64,000 nucleotides of DNA, taken from contig NZ_KB902578.1 in NCBI RefSeq assembly GCF_000379605.1, forward strand, positions 645,698-709,697, read 5' to 3'. How positions within the stretch are numbered: position 1 is the first letter of the stretch; the number at the start of each line of letters is the position of its first letter. Source of the DNA: Rhizobium giardinii bv. giardinii H152. Its GTDB lineage: Bacteria > Pseudomonadota > Alphaproteobacteria > Rhizobiales > Rhizobiaceae. Under the pieces are notes generated by a model. It was not told where the DNA came from, ran no database searches, and worked only from the letters and a program-made list of their open reading frames with translations. The position numbers and the translations under genes are program-made. Below are positions 34,118 through 43,825 of this stretch, piece after piece.

Positions 34118-35112
34118 CAGGCGATCCGTCTGTTGCGGATGTCGAGAAGCTCACGCCAGAAGCCGGCCGACCAGGCGAAATGCATCACCATGGCGGAAAC
34201 GGCAGCGAGCGGCCCATAGGGGTTTTTCTGACCCAGCGCCATCCAGGCGCCATAGCCAAGGCAAGCGACGGCCCAAAGTACGAAGGGAACGGCAGCGGCC
34301 CAATTGATCACGGCAAGCAGGGCGCCGGCGGCGACCGGCACGACAGCAAGCGGCAGCATCTGACGGATGCTCGGCATGGCGCGATGCTTGAGAAAGTTCT
34401 TGGCTCGGCCGCGGCCGTAGCCGAAATACTGGCGGAACAGCGTCCCGGCCGTGCTGCGCGGATAGTAGATCATGCTCGTCTTGTCGGTCATCCAGATTCG
34501 ATATCCAGCCTTGTGCAGGCGGTAGTCGAATTCCGCGTCCTCATTATGGCTGAACATTTCGTCGTACCCACCGACGGCCTGAAAGGCTGAAATCCGCATC
34601 AGCGCATGATGCCCGTGATCCGCCCAGTGACCGACCGCCCCTGTGCGGTGCTTCGAGCCGCCATTGCCGAGCTTGGAGTTCTGCGCGAAGGCGGTGGCTT
34701 TCTGGAACGTGCTGATGCCGACGGTCTTCATGGCGACCACCACGGAATCGGCGCCGGTCGCGATGGCGTCTTCCATCAGGCGCAGGCAATAATCCGCCGG
34801 ATATTCGCCGTGCGCATCGATGCGGATCATGTAGTCGTAGTTCGCACCCAGCGTCGCGACCGCGAGGTTGACGGCGGCGCTTTGGATTTTTTTCGGGTTG
34901 TCGAGCAGCTTGACCTTGGGATTGACGCTGGTGATCCGCTGGACGATGTCGCGCGTGCCGTCGGTGCTGCCGCCATCGACCACGACAAGATCGGCACCGA
35001 GGTCCTGCATGGCACCTGCGAGCTTGGCGATCAGAGCTTCGATGTACTTGGCCTCGTTGAGGCAGGGAATAACGATCAGGCTACGGCCATGGTTCAGATC
35101 GTGGGCATTCAT
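34117..35112 (-). CDS. exoA: Succinoglycan glucosyltransferase ExoA (GT2)
   Basis: 331 aa. Family 2 glycosyltransferase: LIVIPCLNEAKYIEALIAKL, DLVVVDGGSTDGT, RIDAHGEYPADY near residue 105, then a C-terminal pair of hydrophobic helices (about residues 250-310) anchoring it at the membrane. In S. meliloti ExoA adds the second sugar (a beta-1,3-glucose) to the galactose laid down by ExoY. It overlaps exoL by four bases. Confidence 0.9.
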   Translation of the reverse strand: MNAHDLNHGRSLIVIPCLNEAKYIEALIAKLAGAMQDLGADLVVVDGGSTDGTRDIVQRITSVNPKVKLLDNPKKIQSAAVNLAVATLGANYDYMIRIDAHGEYPADYCLRLMEDAIATGADSVVVAMKTVGISTFQKATAFAQNSKLGNGGSKHRTGAVGHWADHGHHALMRISAFQAVGGYDEMFSHNEDAEFDYRLHKAGYRIWMTDKTSMIYYPRSTAGTLFRQYFGYGRGRAKNFLKHRAMPSIRQMLPLAVVPVAAGALLAVINWAAAVPFVLWAVACLGYGAWMALGQKNPYGPLAAVSAMVMHFAWSAGFWRELLDIRNRRIA

Positions 35113-36308
35113 AGCAGTCCACCCTTATTGCTTTGCGTTTGGGAAGGCTCTTGCATCAATGCGGGATGGGCGTCGTTGGCGCGCAGGGCAGAGAGCCGGC
35201 TGACGAGCCGCTGGCAGTCAGCCTTGTCGAAAACCCAACTCCCGGAGCCGGTGCCGGCAACGCGGTCAAATTCCATGAGGTACCGCGCTGGCGTCATGTC
35301 TGCCAGGAGGTGGGCAAGCGCGGCGCTTTCGGCACGATCCAGCAGCAGGCCGATGTGTTTTGCCGAGAGGAAACGGGCCGTCTCGGTGCCGCGCATGGCG
35401 ATCGGGACCGCACCATGCCGGCATCCCTCATAGAGCCGGTTTGGCAACAGCCAGCTGGAATTCAGACCTTCCTCGAAGAAGTCGATACCCCAGGAGAAAT
35501 GGACCTCATGGTAGATGGCGGCGAGATCCTCGGGGTTCTTGTAGGAGCCGTGAAACGTCATGAAGGGTTCGTCTTTCACGAAGCCATCGAAATCGTCGAA
35601 TTCGGAATAGGCCGGCCGGCCGCGCAGCACGATCTCGAACCTTCCGTTCATGGCGCGGGAGAATTCCGCCAGAAGTTTCAGGGATTTCTGGCAGCGCAAG
35701 GCTCCGAACCAGCCGATTTTCCAAGGAGCGCCGGGCTCCGGCGGCCGGGGCAGGGGAGGTTTTTCTGCCGCGCCGTCACCCAGATCGATGACCTTGTTTT
35801 CCAGAAGCAGCGTCGGGGCTTTCAGTTGCGAAATCGGCCGGAAGTAATTCTCGATGAAGGCCGGCGAGCTGGTTACCAGCAGGCTGACATTGCGCCCGAG
35901 ATACTGCTCGGCCGCGCGTAGTGAGCGGCCGGCGAAGTCCTTGCGCAGCAGGAGGCGGTGAATGTCCAGGCATTCGTAGACGATCGGAATGTTGCCGCCG
36001 AAAATCGCATTCGCCCTGTTTGCAAGCGCAAGCATTTCGAGATTGCGGGCGATAATGATGCCGGGCCTGCCCATCCCGCGGAGCTTGCCGGCAAGGACCA
36101 CCGCGGCCTTGCCCACCGCGGCGACCCGCTGGGCAAACTTCCCGTCCCTGGTGATGCCAAGTTCGATGACGCCGGTTGCGGCTGGTGTGTCCGCGCCGCG
36201 CCGGAAACCCGCGACGGTCACCTTGGCGCCGCCTGCTTCAAGCGTCATGGTCCTGCGCCTGATCGCCGGGTCCGCCACATCATGGGCCAGGTACAATACG
36301 TCCAGCAT
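35109..36308 (-). CDS. exoL: Succinoglycan glycosyltransferase ExoL
   Basis: 399 aa. A GT-B type enzyme beginning MLDVLYLAHDVADPAIRRRTMTLEAGGAKVTVAGFRRG, with a C-terminal nucleotide-sugar half (PWKIGWFGALRCQKSLKLLAEF; EEGLNSSWLLPNRLYEGCRHGAVPIA). In S. meliloti ExoL adds the third sugar. It is cytoplasmic or membrane peripheral. Position between exoA and exoK supports the name. The 93 bases between exoL and exoK contain no gene. Confidence 0.88.
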   Translation of the reverse strand: MLDVLYLAHDVADPAIRRRTMTLEAGGAKVTVAGFRRGADTPAATGVIELGITRDGKFAQRVAAVGKAAVVLAGKLRGMGRPGIIIARNLEMLALANRANAIFGGNIPIVYECLDIHRLLLRKDFAGRSLRAAEQYLGRNVSLLVTSSPAFIENYFRPISQLKAPTLLLENKVIDLGDGAAEKPPLPRPPEPGAPWKIGWFGALRCQKSLKLLAEFSRAMNGRFEIVLRGRPAYSEFDDFDGFVKDEPFMTFHGSYKNPEDLAAIYHEVHFSWGIDFFEEGLNSSWLLPNRLYEGCRHGAVPIAMRGTETARFLSAKHIGLLLDRAESAALAHLLADMTPARYLMEFDRVAGTGSGSWVFDKADCQRLVSRLSALRANDAHPALMQEPSQTQSNKGGLL

Positions 36309-36401
36309 GAAAACTTCCTGTTTTCCGCTCAGCCTGTGCCGAGCCTAGTTCAGTTTTTTGTGCGCCGCAATATTCATGTTGCGGTTGCTAACAAGACTTG
36401 G

Positions 36402-37181
36402 TCAAAGCCTGCAGGTGATGGATTCAGGAAACTGGCACTTGTCGCCGGGCGCGGTGTAGGCGAAGCGGTCGATCTGCATTTTCGCCGGTCCCTGGTAGTC
36501 GAACTTGCCCATCCAGTCGCTCAAGGTATCGGTGCCCCAGAGACTGAAGAAGATCTTCTGGGCGTTGACGGGGATTTTCGCGGGGTCGGTAACATCCTGC
36601 ACCAGGGTGCCGTTGACATAATAGCGCAGGCGGTCCTTTTCCCAGACAAACGCGTAGTCGTTGAACGCCGCATTCGCGCCGCCCTCGACATCGACCAGTT
36701 TCTCGTTGCCGCCCTTGGCCGAAATGTACTGGTTGACCTGCACCTTGCCGGAATCCTTGCCGAGGACTTCGAAGTCGATTTCGTCATGCGGCTTCTTGTC
36801 GGTCGGCCCGATATAGGTGAAGAAGGCGGAGTTCAGACCGGAACCTTCAGCCGTCTTGATACGTGCCTCGTAGGTGCCGTAGCCGAAACGTTTGAGGGTC
36901 TGGATCTCGCCGCAGGCATAGTCCCGCTTGCCGGCCTTGCGCTGTTCGAAGGTGAGTTCGAGCACGCCGTTTTGAACCGCGACCTGTTTTTTGGACCAGG
37001 TGCAGTTCTGGTGGGCGCCATTGTCCCAGCCGTCCGAAACGTACCAGATCTTTCGATTGATCTTGTCGAAATTCTCGACAAAGGACGTCCCGGTGTTTGC
37101 CTCCTGCGCAAGGGTGGCCACGGGAAGGCTGGCAGCAAGAACGGCAAGGGTGGCCAGTGTTTTCCGGATCGGTTTTGTCAT
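36402..37181 (-). CDS. exoK: Secreted GH16 succinoglycan depolymerase ExoK
   Basis: 259 aa. The Sec signal peptide is MTKPIRKTLATLAVLAASLPVATLAQ. The GH16 domain has the catalytic block HDEIDFEVLGKD (ExDxxE) near residue 135 and substrate-binding SDGWDNGAHQNC near residue 50. ExoK is an endo-beta-glycanase that cuts nascent succinoglycan to lower molecular weight, with ExsH as the second such enzyme. Four Cys suggest disulfides in the exported protein. Its start overlaps the exoH stop by four bases. Confidence 0.93.
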   Translation of the reverse strand: MTKPIRKTLATLAVLAASLPVATLAQEANTGTSFVENFDKINRKIWYVSDGWDNGAHQNCTWSKKQVAVQNGVLELTFEQRKAGKRDYACGEIQTLKRFGYGTYEARIKTAEGSGLNSAFFTYIGPTDKKPHDEIDFEVLGKDSGKVQVNQYISAKGGNEKLVDVEGGANAAFNDYAFVWEKDRLRYYVNGTLVQDVTDPAKIPVNAQKIFFSLWGTDTLSDWMGKFDYQGPAKMQIDRFAYTAPGDKCQFPESITCRL

Positions 37182-38326
37182 CGTGTCGCTTTGTCCTCTG
37201 CGGAATAGGTCTTGGACCAGCCCTTCTGGGCGCCGCTTGGCGTTGCGCTCTTCGGTGCGCCACCGCGCCGGCTCGTACGGCTGCCGGTCAGGAAGGCGTG
37301 TAGCCGTGGCGTCATGCGCTTGGCCGCCTTGTGCGACGCGATGAGAATGAGAAGGGCCAGAATCGGCGTTGAAAAGTAGAAGAGCGGGTAAAGCTCCGGC
37401 TCCGCCGCCCTGTTCCAGAGCATCCAGAAGGCGACCAGCAGCGGGTAATGGGCGCAGAAGATCCAGAAACTGAGGCCTTCCGCCCGGGATAGCCGCATTC
37501 CCAAATGTGAACGCACCAGGATTGCCGAAATTGCCCAGGAACCAACGATGCCGCAGATCGCCGTCAGGTTACGCAGGATGTCGATCAAGGCGGGGAAATC
37601 CGGGCCGGTCCAATAGAGCGCGGTCGCCAGCAGCACGGCAGCCGTCAGAAACACCACGGTGATTTTCTCCGCGTACGGGTCGAGCATCCGGATATCGATC
37701 TTGTGGAGGCTCGCATAGATGCCGCAGCTGAAACCGAACAGGATCGATTTCTTGAGGAAAATGCCATTCGGGATCGGAAAGACGGCATAGATGAAGAAAA
37801 TCGCCAGCGTCGCCAGCGGGTATCGCATGATCAGCAGCCCGAGAACCGGCGCAAGCAGGATGCAGAGAAGCAGATCGCGCAGAAAATAGAGCGGCACGTT
37901 GATCGGCGCCGCTTCACTGGCAAAGGCAAGGGTCGCCAGCTCGCGCGGCGGCGTATTGACCGCGTCCGGCAGATAGCCGAAGCCTATGCCCTGTCCCTGT
38001 GCAATATAGACCAATGCCAGGAAGGCGAGATTCCAGATCAGGAACGGCAAGAGAACCGTCCGCGCCTTGGAGCGGATCGTCTTGCCATAGTCGAAGGCAT
38101 CAAGCCCGCGACGGAACAGGAGATAACCGGAAATCGCGCTCAGGCACGGAACGCCGACGCGGAAAATGCTATCCCCGAGAAAAACACGGATCCAATCGGC
38201 AAAGCCATTGGCACCGAGAAACGGGCTTGTCTGCGGATCATAAGGGACGTGTACGAAGACGATCCCCGAGATGAGCAAGATGCGCATCAGATTGATCCGC
38301 GATGATATGTTCGCGTCGATAACCAA
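37178..38326 (-). CDS. exoH: Succinoglycan succinyltransferase ExoH
   Basis: About 382 aa from a proposed TTG at 38326 (MVIDANISSRINLMRILLISGIVFVHV), with AGGGA eight bases upstream; a longer frame to 38464 is not family-like. It belongs to the membrane acyltransferase 3 family with about ten transmembrane helices. The family His is in GIVFVHVPYDP near residue 25. ExoH adds succinyl groups to the repeat unit, a modification needed for symbiotic activity and for cleavage by ExoK/ExsH in S. meliloti. In S. meliloti exoI lies between exoT and exoH; here there is only a 400-base gap. Confidence 0.9.
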   Translation of the reverse strand: MVIDANISSRINLMRILLISGIVFVHVPYDPQTSPFLGANGFADWIRVFLGDSIFRVGVPCLSAISGYLLFRRGLDAFDYGKTIRSKARTVLLPFLIWNLAFLALVYIAQGQGIGFGYLPDAVNTPPRELATLAFASEAAPINVPLYFLRDLLLCILLAPVLGLLIMRYPLATLAIFFIYAVFPIPNGIFLKKSILFGFSCGIYASLHKIDIRMLDPYAEKITVVFLTAAVLLATALYWTGPDFPALIDILRNLTAICGIVGSWAISAILVRSHLGMRLSRAEGLSFWIFCAHYPLLVAFWMLWNRAAEPELYPLFYFSTPILALLILIASHKAAKRMTPRLHAFLTGSRTSRRGGAPKSATPSGAQKGWSKTYSAEDKATR

Positions 38327-38726
38327 GACGACATCCCTGTTGGGCCGCTCCCCCCAAAGCGACTGTTTCAACCAGAGCAGACTTGAACCTGCATCATGAA
38401 GGATAGGGCAGCGCCCGCGAAAAAATATGGCGTCGCAGCAGAAAAAAGGCCCTCGATGCTGCACTGCACGCGGGTGGGCGGCGAAAAAAGATGGCCGCTT
38501 GAGGCCTGTCTAGCGCCTCCGCGTTTTTAAAAATGACCTAGCCACAGCGGGTTGAAGAATGTGCGAATATTCCAATGTAAGCCGCTGGGCCGATGCTTTT
38601 CTCGGAAAAAATTTATTCAAAAATACACGATTTTGCACGTCAGGGTTTATGAAATCGCTTTGCCCGGTCAGGCTGTGTCCCCAAATAAGGCGTTAATACA
38701 ACCACAAGGAGGCATATCTTCATGGT
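38327..38726. other. Intergenic region between exoH and exoT
   Basis: 400 bases with no supported gene. It occupies the place of exoI in the S. meliloti cluster. It contains an A/T-rich patch near 38605-38640 that may be the exoH operon promoter. No remnant of ExoI was recognised. Confidence 0.45.
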
Positions 38727-40211
38727 TCACGCGCCGGTGTTTTCCACCCCGCTTCTGTGACGCCTGTTCTTGACCAGTTGGTAGATCTTTGTGAGCAGCG
38801 GGCGCTCCGAAAGAACCACGAAGATGGCGTAGATGACGCCCCCGATCGCTGCGCCCACAACGATCTGCAGCACTGGATTTGGCATGAGAGGACCGAAGGT
38901 ATCGAGCAGGTAACGAACGAGGAGTGCCATCATCAACGCCATCAACATCGGGCGGCTGCTGACGTACAGTCCTTTGATAAAGGGTGTCCCGTCCGCACGA
39001 AAGACCGCCCAGGAATAGGCCACCAGCGTCACGGCATTGACGATGCAAAGCCAGATCATCGCGTCGATCAGCGTGCCGGTGCTTGCGCCATAGGCTACAG
39101 CCGCGCATGTAACGATCGCGCGGATGACGGCAGACCAGAACAGCGCGCGGCCGTGCCCGACGCCCTTCAAGTAGGGAATGAAGGTGCTGCAAGGTGTCAA
39201 AATGCCTTTGGAAAGCGCAAGCAGTCCCAGCACCGGCCAGGCATAAGCCCACTGCTGGCCGAAGAGAACGCGCATCGACGGTTCCGCAAGCGCCCAGAGG
39301 CCGAACATCATCGGGGCGAGCAATACGGTCGTTACCTGGGTGCTGAACATCAGCGCCTGCGACCGGCGCTGCTTGTCTTCCATCATGCCGCTGAAGGCAG
39401 GGAAAAGAACGCCCATGACGGCCGAAAGCACGACCTGGTTCGGAATGCTGGCAAAGCGGTTGGCAGCGGAGTAGGCGCCGGCATCGGCAAGGCCCAGATA
39501 GCGCGAAATGATCACCATCGGCGACTGGAAGGTGATGAAGTTGGCGATTTCCGAGCCCATCATGCCGAGGCTGAAACGGCTCAATCCGACGACCCGGTGA
39601 GGGTGGAATACGAAGCGCGGCATATAGTGCGAGACAGCATAAAGGCCGCAAAGGCGCACGAAGGCGGACACGAAAAGCTGCGCGATCAGGGCAAAGACGC
39701 CCCAGCCGAGAAGCGCCAGCGCAACCGCAACGACGGCGCCGAGCGATTCGGAAACCATGCTCCAGAAGGCATCCTTGCTGAAGTTCATGCGCCGGGCTAG
39801 CAGCGAGTAGGCAACATCCCCGCCGAGCTGCAGCGGGATGAGAAAACTCATGATTCTCAAGAGATAAGCGGCGTCGGGCGCGCCGAGCAGAGTGGCAAAG
39901 AAATCCGCGCAGACATAGAGTCCGAGCGCCATGAGGCAGGAAATCGCCAGGTTCGCCCAGAAGACCGAATGAACCGTTTCCATTTCCTCTTCCCGCTGGA
40001 TGACCAAAGCGGAGGTCAGCCCCGCGCCGCCGATCATCGCCAGAAACTGGACAACGGTGAGCGCCACGGCAACGGCACCGAACTCCTGCGGCGTGAGGAT
40101 ACGGGCAAGAATCGGCACAGTGACAAACTTAAGCCCGAATGTGCTTGTCTTGGATAAAATGCTCCAGCCCACATTGCTTGTGACGGATTTGACGTTGACT
40201 GTGGGGGGCAT
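38727..40211 (-). CDS. exoT: Succinoglycan repeat-unit flippase ExoT (Wzx family)
   Basis: 494 aa from MPPTVNVKSVTSNVGWS at 40211, with AGGA eight bases before; a longer frame to 40307 is rejected. It has 12-14 transmembrane helices of the polysaccharide transport/MATE-like Wzx fold. ExoT moves the completed lipid-linked octasaccharide across the inner membrane. Early residues GWSILSKTSTFGLKFVTVPILARILTPQEFGAVAVALTVVQF match the family. It is divergent from exoW, as in S. meliloti. Confidence 0.9.
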   Translation of the reverse strand: MPPTVNVKSVTSNVGWSILSKTSTFGLKFVTVPILARILTPQEFGAVAVALTVVQFLAMIGGAGLTSALVIQREEEMETVHSVFWANLAISCLMALGLYVCADFFATLLGAPDAAYLLRIMSFLIPLQLGGDVAYSLLARRMNFSKDAFWSMVSESLGAVVAVALALLGWGVFALIAQLFVSAFVRLCGLYAVSHYMPRFVFHPHRVVGLSRFSLGMMGSEIANFITFQSPMVIISRYLGLADAGAYSAANRFASIPNQVVLSAVMGVLFPAFSGMMEDKQRRSQALMFSTQVTTVLLAPMMFGLWALAEPSMRVLFGQQWAYAWPVLGLLALSKGILTPCSTFIPYLKGVGHGRALFWSAVIRAIVTCAAVAYGASTGTLIDAMIWLCIVNAVTLVAYSWAVFRADGTPFIKGLYVSSRPMLMALMMALLVRYLLDTFGPLMPNPVLQIVVGAAIGGVIYAIFVVLSERPLLTKIYQLVKNRRHRSGVENTGA

Positions 40212-40324
40212 GGCGTAAATCCTATGTGTCGATGGGAGGATCAAGGCAGAGGAGAGGCGCCGGTGGGCGCAGCCTGGGGGAGGAAACCAGCAACATCTTC
40301 TAGACAAACCGCAAGGACGAAAAG

Positions 40325-41284
40325 ATGGCGAAATTTACGGTTATCATTCCCTACTATCAGAAACAGGCTGGAATTCTGCAGCGGGCGTTGGAGTCGGTAT
40401 TCGCGCAGAGTTACCAGGATTTCGATATCATCATCGTCGATGATCAGTCTCCGTTCCCGATCGAAATGGATCTTGACAAGCTGCCGCACGAGCAGCGCCT
40501 GCGCATCAAGGTGATCAAGCAACCGAACGCCGGGCCGGGCGGCGCGCGCAACACGGGTCTCGACAATGTCCCCGCGCAAACGGATTTTGTCGCCTTTCTC
40601 GATTCCGACGACGTTTGGACCAAGGATCACCTCAAGAACGCCTACGACGCGATGACCCGCTTCGGATCGGATTGCTACTGGGCTTCGATCACCGGCGGTG
40701 ACGCTTTCTACTATCATTTCGGCGTCGCGGAGCTGCAGAAGACCGAGCCCGTAGTCCGGCTTTCGGAGAGCCCGCTGGTTCTTGAGGTTCCCGAATTCCC
40801 CAAGGTCATGCTCAGGGATTGGAGCTTCCTGCACCTGTCCTGCATGGTGATCGGGCGAAAACTTTTCGAGGCTCTGCGCTTCGAAGCAGAGCTTCGCCTG
40901 GCAGCGGAAGACGTGCTGTTCTTTTGCGACTGCGCGATCGCCGCCGAGCGCGTGATCCTCTGCAACGACCCGGGGGCGGTGCGGGGAGAGGGCGTCAATA
41001 TCTTCCACAGCATCGACAATGATTCTCCAGAGTTTCTTTCGCAGCAATTCAACACCTGGGTTGCGCTCGATACGTTGGAAGGGCGCTTTGCGCACAAAAC
41101 AGAGGAAGCCGCTTCCATCCACACCTACAAGCACACAGCACGGAAACAGGCTCTCTGGAGCCAGGCGCGTCTGGTCAAGCGGCGAAGGATGCCGCAGTTC
41201 AACCTCCTTGCACGTTGGGTCTGGCGCGATCCGAGAATATTGCAAAGTGTGCTCCAGCTTGCCGTCGGCAAATTATCACGTTAG
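40325..41284 (+). CDS. exoW: Succinoglycan glucosyltransferase ExoW (GT2)
   Basis: 319 aa with AAGGA seven bases upstream of the ATG. Family 2 glycosyltransferase: KFTVIIPYYQKQAGILQRALESVFAQSYQDFDIIIVDDQSP, GGARNTGLDNVPAQTDFVAFLDSDDVWTKDHL. In S. meliloti ExoW adds the eighth sugar, to which ExoV then attaches pyruvate. It precedes exoV by about 100 bases on the same strand and is divergent from exoT; this matches the S. meliloti arrangement. Confidence 0.88.
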   Translation: MAKFTVIIPYYQKQAGILQRALESVFAQSYQDFDIIIVDDQSPFPIEMDLDKLPHEQRLRIKVIKQPNAGPGGARNTGLDNVPAQTDFVAFLDSDDVWTKDHLKNAYDAMTRFGSDCYWASITGGDAFYYHFGVAELQKTEPVVRLSESPLVLEVPEFPKVMLRDWSFLHLSCMVIGRKLFEALRFEAELRLAAEDVLFFCDCAIAAERVILCNDPGAVRGEGVNIFHSIDNDSPEFLSQQFNTWVALDTLEGRFAHKTEEAASIHTYKHTARKQALWSQARLVKRRRMPQFNLLARWVWRDPRILQSVLQLAVGKLSR

Positions 41285-41387
41285 CCTTCGCAGCTGCAGC
41301 ATTTTTTGCAGTGCACATCGATATACGTGACTGCACGAGGCAGATCGCGTCCTTTCAAGTCCCTTGGCAATGCACACAGGAGAAGTC

Positions 41388-42338
41388 ATGGACCCTTACT
41401 ACTGGGAATCGGAGCACGGAAATTTCGGCGACGACCTCAATCTGTGGCTTTGGGACTTTTTGATCCCGGGCTTTCGCGACGTTCATAGGGAAACACTTCT
41501 CGTCGGCGTCGGCACGGTCCTCAACCGCGTGCTTCTGCCGGAGGGCCGGCACAAGCTGGTACTGGGAAGTGGCTTCGGCTACGGTACCCTGCCGGACATG
41601 AGCGATAGCCGCGAATGGGACATCCGCTGCGTGCGCGGCCCCCTCACGGCGCAGAAGGTCGGGGTCGATCCAAAACTCGGCATCGTCGACCCAGCTGTCA
41701 TGGTTGCCGAAATGCCCGAATTCAAGAATCTGCCGAAGAAGCACAAGAAGAGCTTCGTTCCCCATTGGGAATCGGCTGCTGCCGGCATATGGCCCATCAT
41801 CTGCGGAACCGTCGGCCTGCATTACATCGATCCGCGCGGCGACGCCAAGGAGGTCATCCGCGAGATCGCCCAGTCGGAATTGATCATCGCCGAATCAATG
41901 CACGGCGCCATTCTCGCCGACGCATTCCGCGTGCCCTGGGTCGCGGTCACGACCTCGAACAGCATCAACAGCTTCAAATGGAACGACTGGGCCCAGACCG
42001 TCGACGTTACCTATCGTCCGCGTCATGTTCCCGTGTCGACCCGGGCCGAGGCGATTGCCAAGGGCGCACGTTTCTGGGGTATCGGCTTCGACGCACGGCA
42101 GCCGGCGCTGGAGGATCCGAACAAGCGGCAGATCGACGACAGCGCGATGGTTGCCGTGCGCGATCCGAAACAGACCTCCCTGCGCGTTGCCGCAAAGCAG
42201 TTGCTCGCCGCACCTTCGGCCCTGTCGCTGTGGCAGGCGGCGCGCGCCACGCCGCAATTGAGTACCGACCATGTTCTGGCAGAGCGCAAGGAGCGCTTTC
42301 TGGACGTCATCGAGAGCGTGCGCCGCGCCTATTTATAA
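41388..42338 (+). CDS. exoV: Succinoglycan ketal pyruvyltransferase ExoV
   Basis: 316 aa from MDPYYWESEHGNFGDDLNLWLWDFL at 41388, with AGGAGAAG upstream; an ATG at 41364 is not used. The polysaccharide pyruvyl transferase signature HGNFGDDLNLWLW and the later SMHGAILADAF match the CsaB/ExoV family. ExoV transfers pyruvate from phosphoenolpyruvate to the terminal glucose as a 4,6-ketal, which is required for polymerisation in S. meliloti. It is convergent with exoU. Confidence 0.92.
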   Translation: MDPYYWESEHGNFGDDLNLWLWDFLIPGFRDVHRETLLVGVGTVLNRVLLPEGRHKLVLGSGFGYGTLPDMSDSREWDIRCVRGPLTAQKVGVDPKLGIVDPAVMVAEMPEFKNLPKKHKKSFVPHWESAAAGIWPIICGTVGLHYIDPRGDAKEVIREIAQSELIIAESMHGAILADAFRVPWVAVTTSNSINSFKWNDWAQTVDVTYRPRHVPVSTRAEAIAKGARFWGIGFDARQPALEDPNKRQIDDSAMVAVRDPKQTSLRVAAKQLLAAPSALSLWQAARATPQLSTDHVLAERKERFLDVIESVRRAYL

Positions 42339-42360
42339 GGCGCAGCCCGGCACGGGTTCC

Positions 42361-42400
42361 GCCGCCATCATTCCGGCATCAGACGGCCGTTGATGGCGGC
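42361..42400. terminator. Inverted repeat at convergent exoV/exoU ends
   Basis: GCCGCCATCA (42361-42370) and TGATGGCGGC (42391-42400) are a perfect 10-bp repeat with a 20-nt loop overlapping the last codons of exoU. It may terminate exoV transcription. There is no T-run. Confidence 0.4.
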
Positions 42401-43392
42401 TGCAGGAGATAGCGGAGCGCCCCGGAGCCACCGAGCGCCACCGGCGCCGCTTGAGGCTGGCGGCGAAAACGCTCGGTCTTGTCGGCAAGGATGCCGCCAG
42501 CGATCGCCGGAATGGCGGATGGCTTGCCGAGTGCGTAGAGCAGGGCGGCCTTCGGGCCGGACTGGCGCTTGATATCGAGGAACTCCCGAAGCTCGTATCG
42601 CCCGCGAATATGGCGCTCGTGCCGGCCGATCAGTGCTCTCGCCTGGTCGGAGAGACCGGTTTGCGACAGGATGGCCCGATCGGCTTCGTAGAGCCGTTTC
42701 AAATCGATCGTACGGTGGCTGCTGCTCAGTGAATCGCCGCGAACGACCGCGCCGTAGCCGCAGCTGTGAATGATCTTGTAGCGCGCGCCCTTCGTCAGCG
42801 CCCGGGCATAGAGGTCGTAGTCCTCGCCCAGCCGCAGGCTTTCCTGGTAGCGAAGCCGATGCGCATCCAGAAAATCGCGCCGCATCAGGGGTTTCAGAAA
42901 TCCGATCTCGCCGCGTCGCACACCACGTTTCGAGATATTGCCCTCGATGAATTCGCTGAGGTCAAGATCACGGGGCGCGGCCGGAAAGGCTTCAAGAGCA
43001 AGATGCGCGCTCGACGCCTTTTCCTCGTCTACGAAGGCAATGTTGTCGGCGATGAAGTCCCAGTCCGTCTGAGACAGAAGGTTTTTCAGCCGACCGGCAA
43101 AGAAAAAATCATCGGCATCCAGGATTGCCAGCACCGGTGCCTTCGAAAGTGAGATGGCGTGATTGCGGGCTGCCGCCGGTCCTCTGTTCACGTCGAAGCT
43201 TGTGACGGTCAAGCGGCCGGTGCCGTCATCCGCTTGCCGCGAAACATCCGCCGTGCCGTCGCTCGAGCCGTCATCGACAACCATAACCTCTGCGGTTTCA
43301 GGTTCCGCCAGCGCTGACGTGATAGCACGCCCGATCGTCTCGGCCGCATTCTTCGCGGCAATGATGACGCAGACATCGGCATTCGGTTTCAT
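42379..43392 (-). CDS. exoU: Succinoglycan glucosyltransferase ExoU (GT2)
   Basis: 337 aa; the second ATG (43392) is preferred because GAGGAA is seven bases upstream. Family 2 glycosyltransferase with ADVCVIIAAKNAAETIGRAITSALAEPETAEVMVVDDGSSDGTADV and PVLAILDADDFFFAGRL. In S. meliloti ExoU adds the seventh sugar. It is convergent with exoV and follows exoX on the minus strand, about 145 bases apart. Confidence 0.87.
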   Translation of the reverse strand: MKPNADVCVIIAAKNAAETIGRAITSALAEPETAEVMVVDDGSSDGTADVSRQADDGTGRLTVTSFDVNRGPAAARNHAISLSKAPVLAILDADDFFFAGRLKNLLSQTDWDFIADNIAFVDEEKASSAHLALEAFPAAPRDLDLSEFIEGNISKRGVRRGEIGFLKPLMRRDFLDAHRLRYQESLRLGEDYDLYARALTKGARYKIIHSCGYGAVVRGDSLSSSHRTIDLKRLYEADRAILSQTGLSDQARALIGRHERHIRGRYELREFLDIKRQSGPKAALLYALGKPSAIPAIAGGILADKTERFRRQPQAAPVALGGSGALRYLLQPPSTAV

Positions 43393-43537
43393 GATCATCT
43401 TCCTCTATCGCTGTCACACCGAAACTAGGCCGGCTGTAGACAGGCGACAAGGCATGATGTTGCACTTGCGAAAACCTTGTTGCCTTCGCCGCACTGCGGG
43501 AAGCACAGAAAGCAGAAAATTGGGCGGTTTATGGGCT

Positions 43538-43825
43538 TCAGGAGTTGAAGTGAGGCGGATTGTGCGGAACGTGAAGGGCTTTCGGCTCTTTGTCCTCGCC
43601 GGCCACTGCGGAAGCTGCAGATTGTCCTTGCGTCGCCTTCCGGCGATTTTTGCCTTCTTTTATCACCAGTGCCAGGACAGTAACGAAATATCCGGCCTGC
43701 AACAGCACGGCGCAGGCCAGTGTCTGCCAGGCGGTAGTCCAGGCCGAGCCAGTCAGCAAGAAAGTCCCAATGGCAAAAACGGCCAGGGCTCCCAACATGC
43801 TGACAAAAACACGTGGTGCAAACAT
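43538..43825 (-). CDS. exoX: Exopolysaccharide synthesis inhibitor ExoX
   Basis: 95 aa from MFAPRVFVSMLGALAVFAIGTFLL at 43825, with GAGGG upstream. The frame is open to 43969, but the extension reads like leader DNA and would make the protein much longer than known ExoX/Psi proteins. Two transmembrane helices (about residues 8-25 and 36-55) are followed by a basic C-terminal tail ending NPPHFNS. ExoX is a small inner-membrane protein that reduces succinoglycan synthesis post-translationally, probably by acting on ExoY, the balance exoX:exoY being what matters. It is divergent from exoY across an AT-rich region. Confidence 0.88.
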   Translation of the reverse strand: MFAPRVFVSMLGALAVFAIGTFLLTGSAWTTAWQTLACAVLLQAGYFVTVLALVIKEGKNRRKATQGQSAASAVAGEDKEPKALHVPHNPPHFNS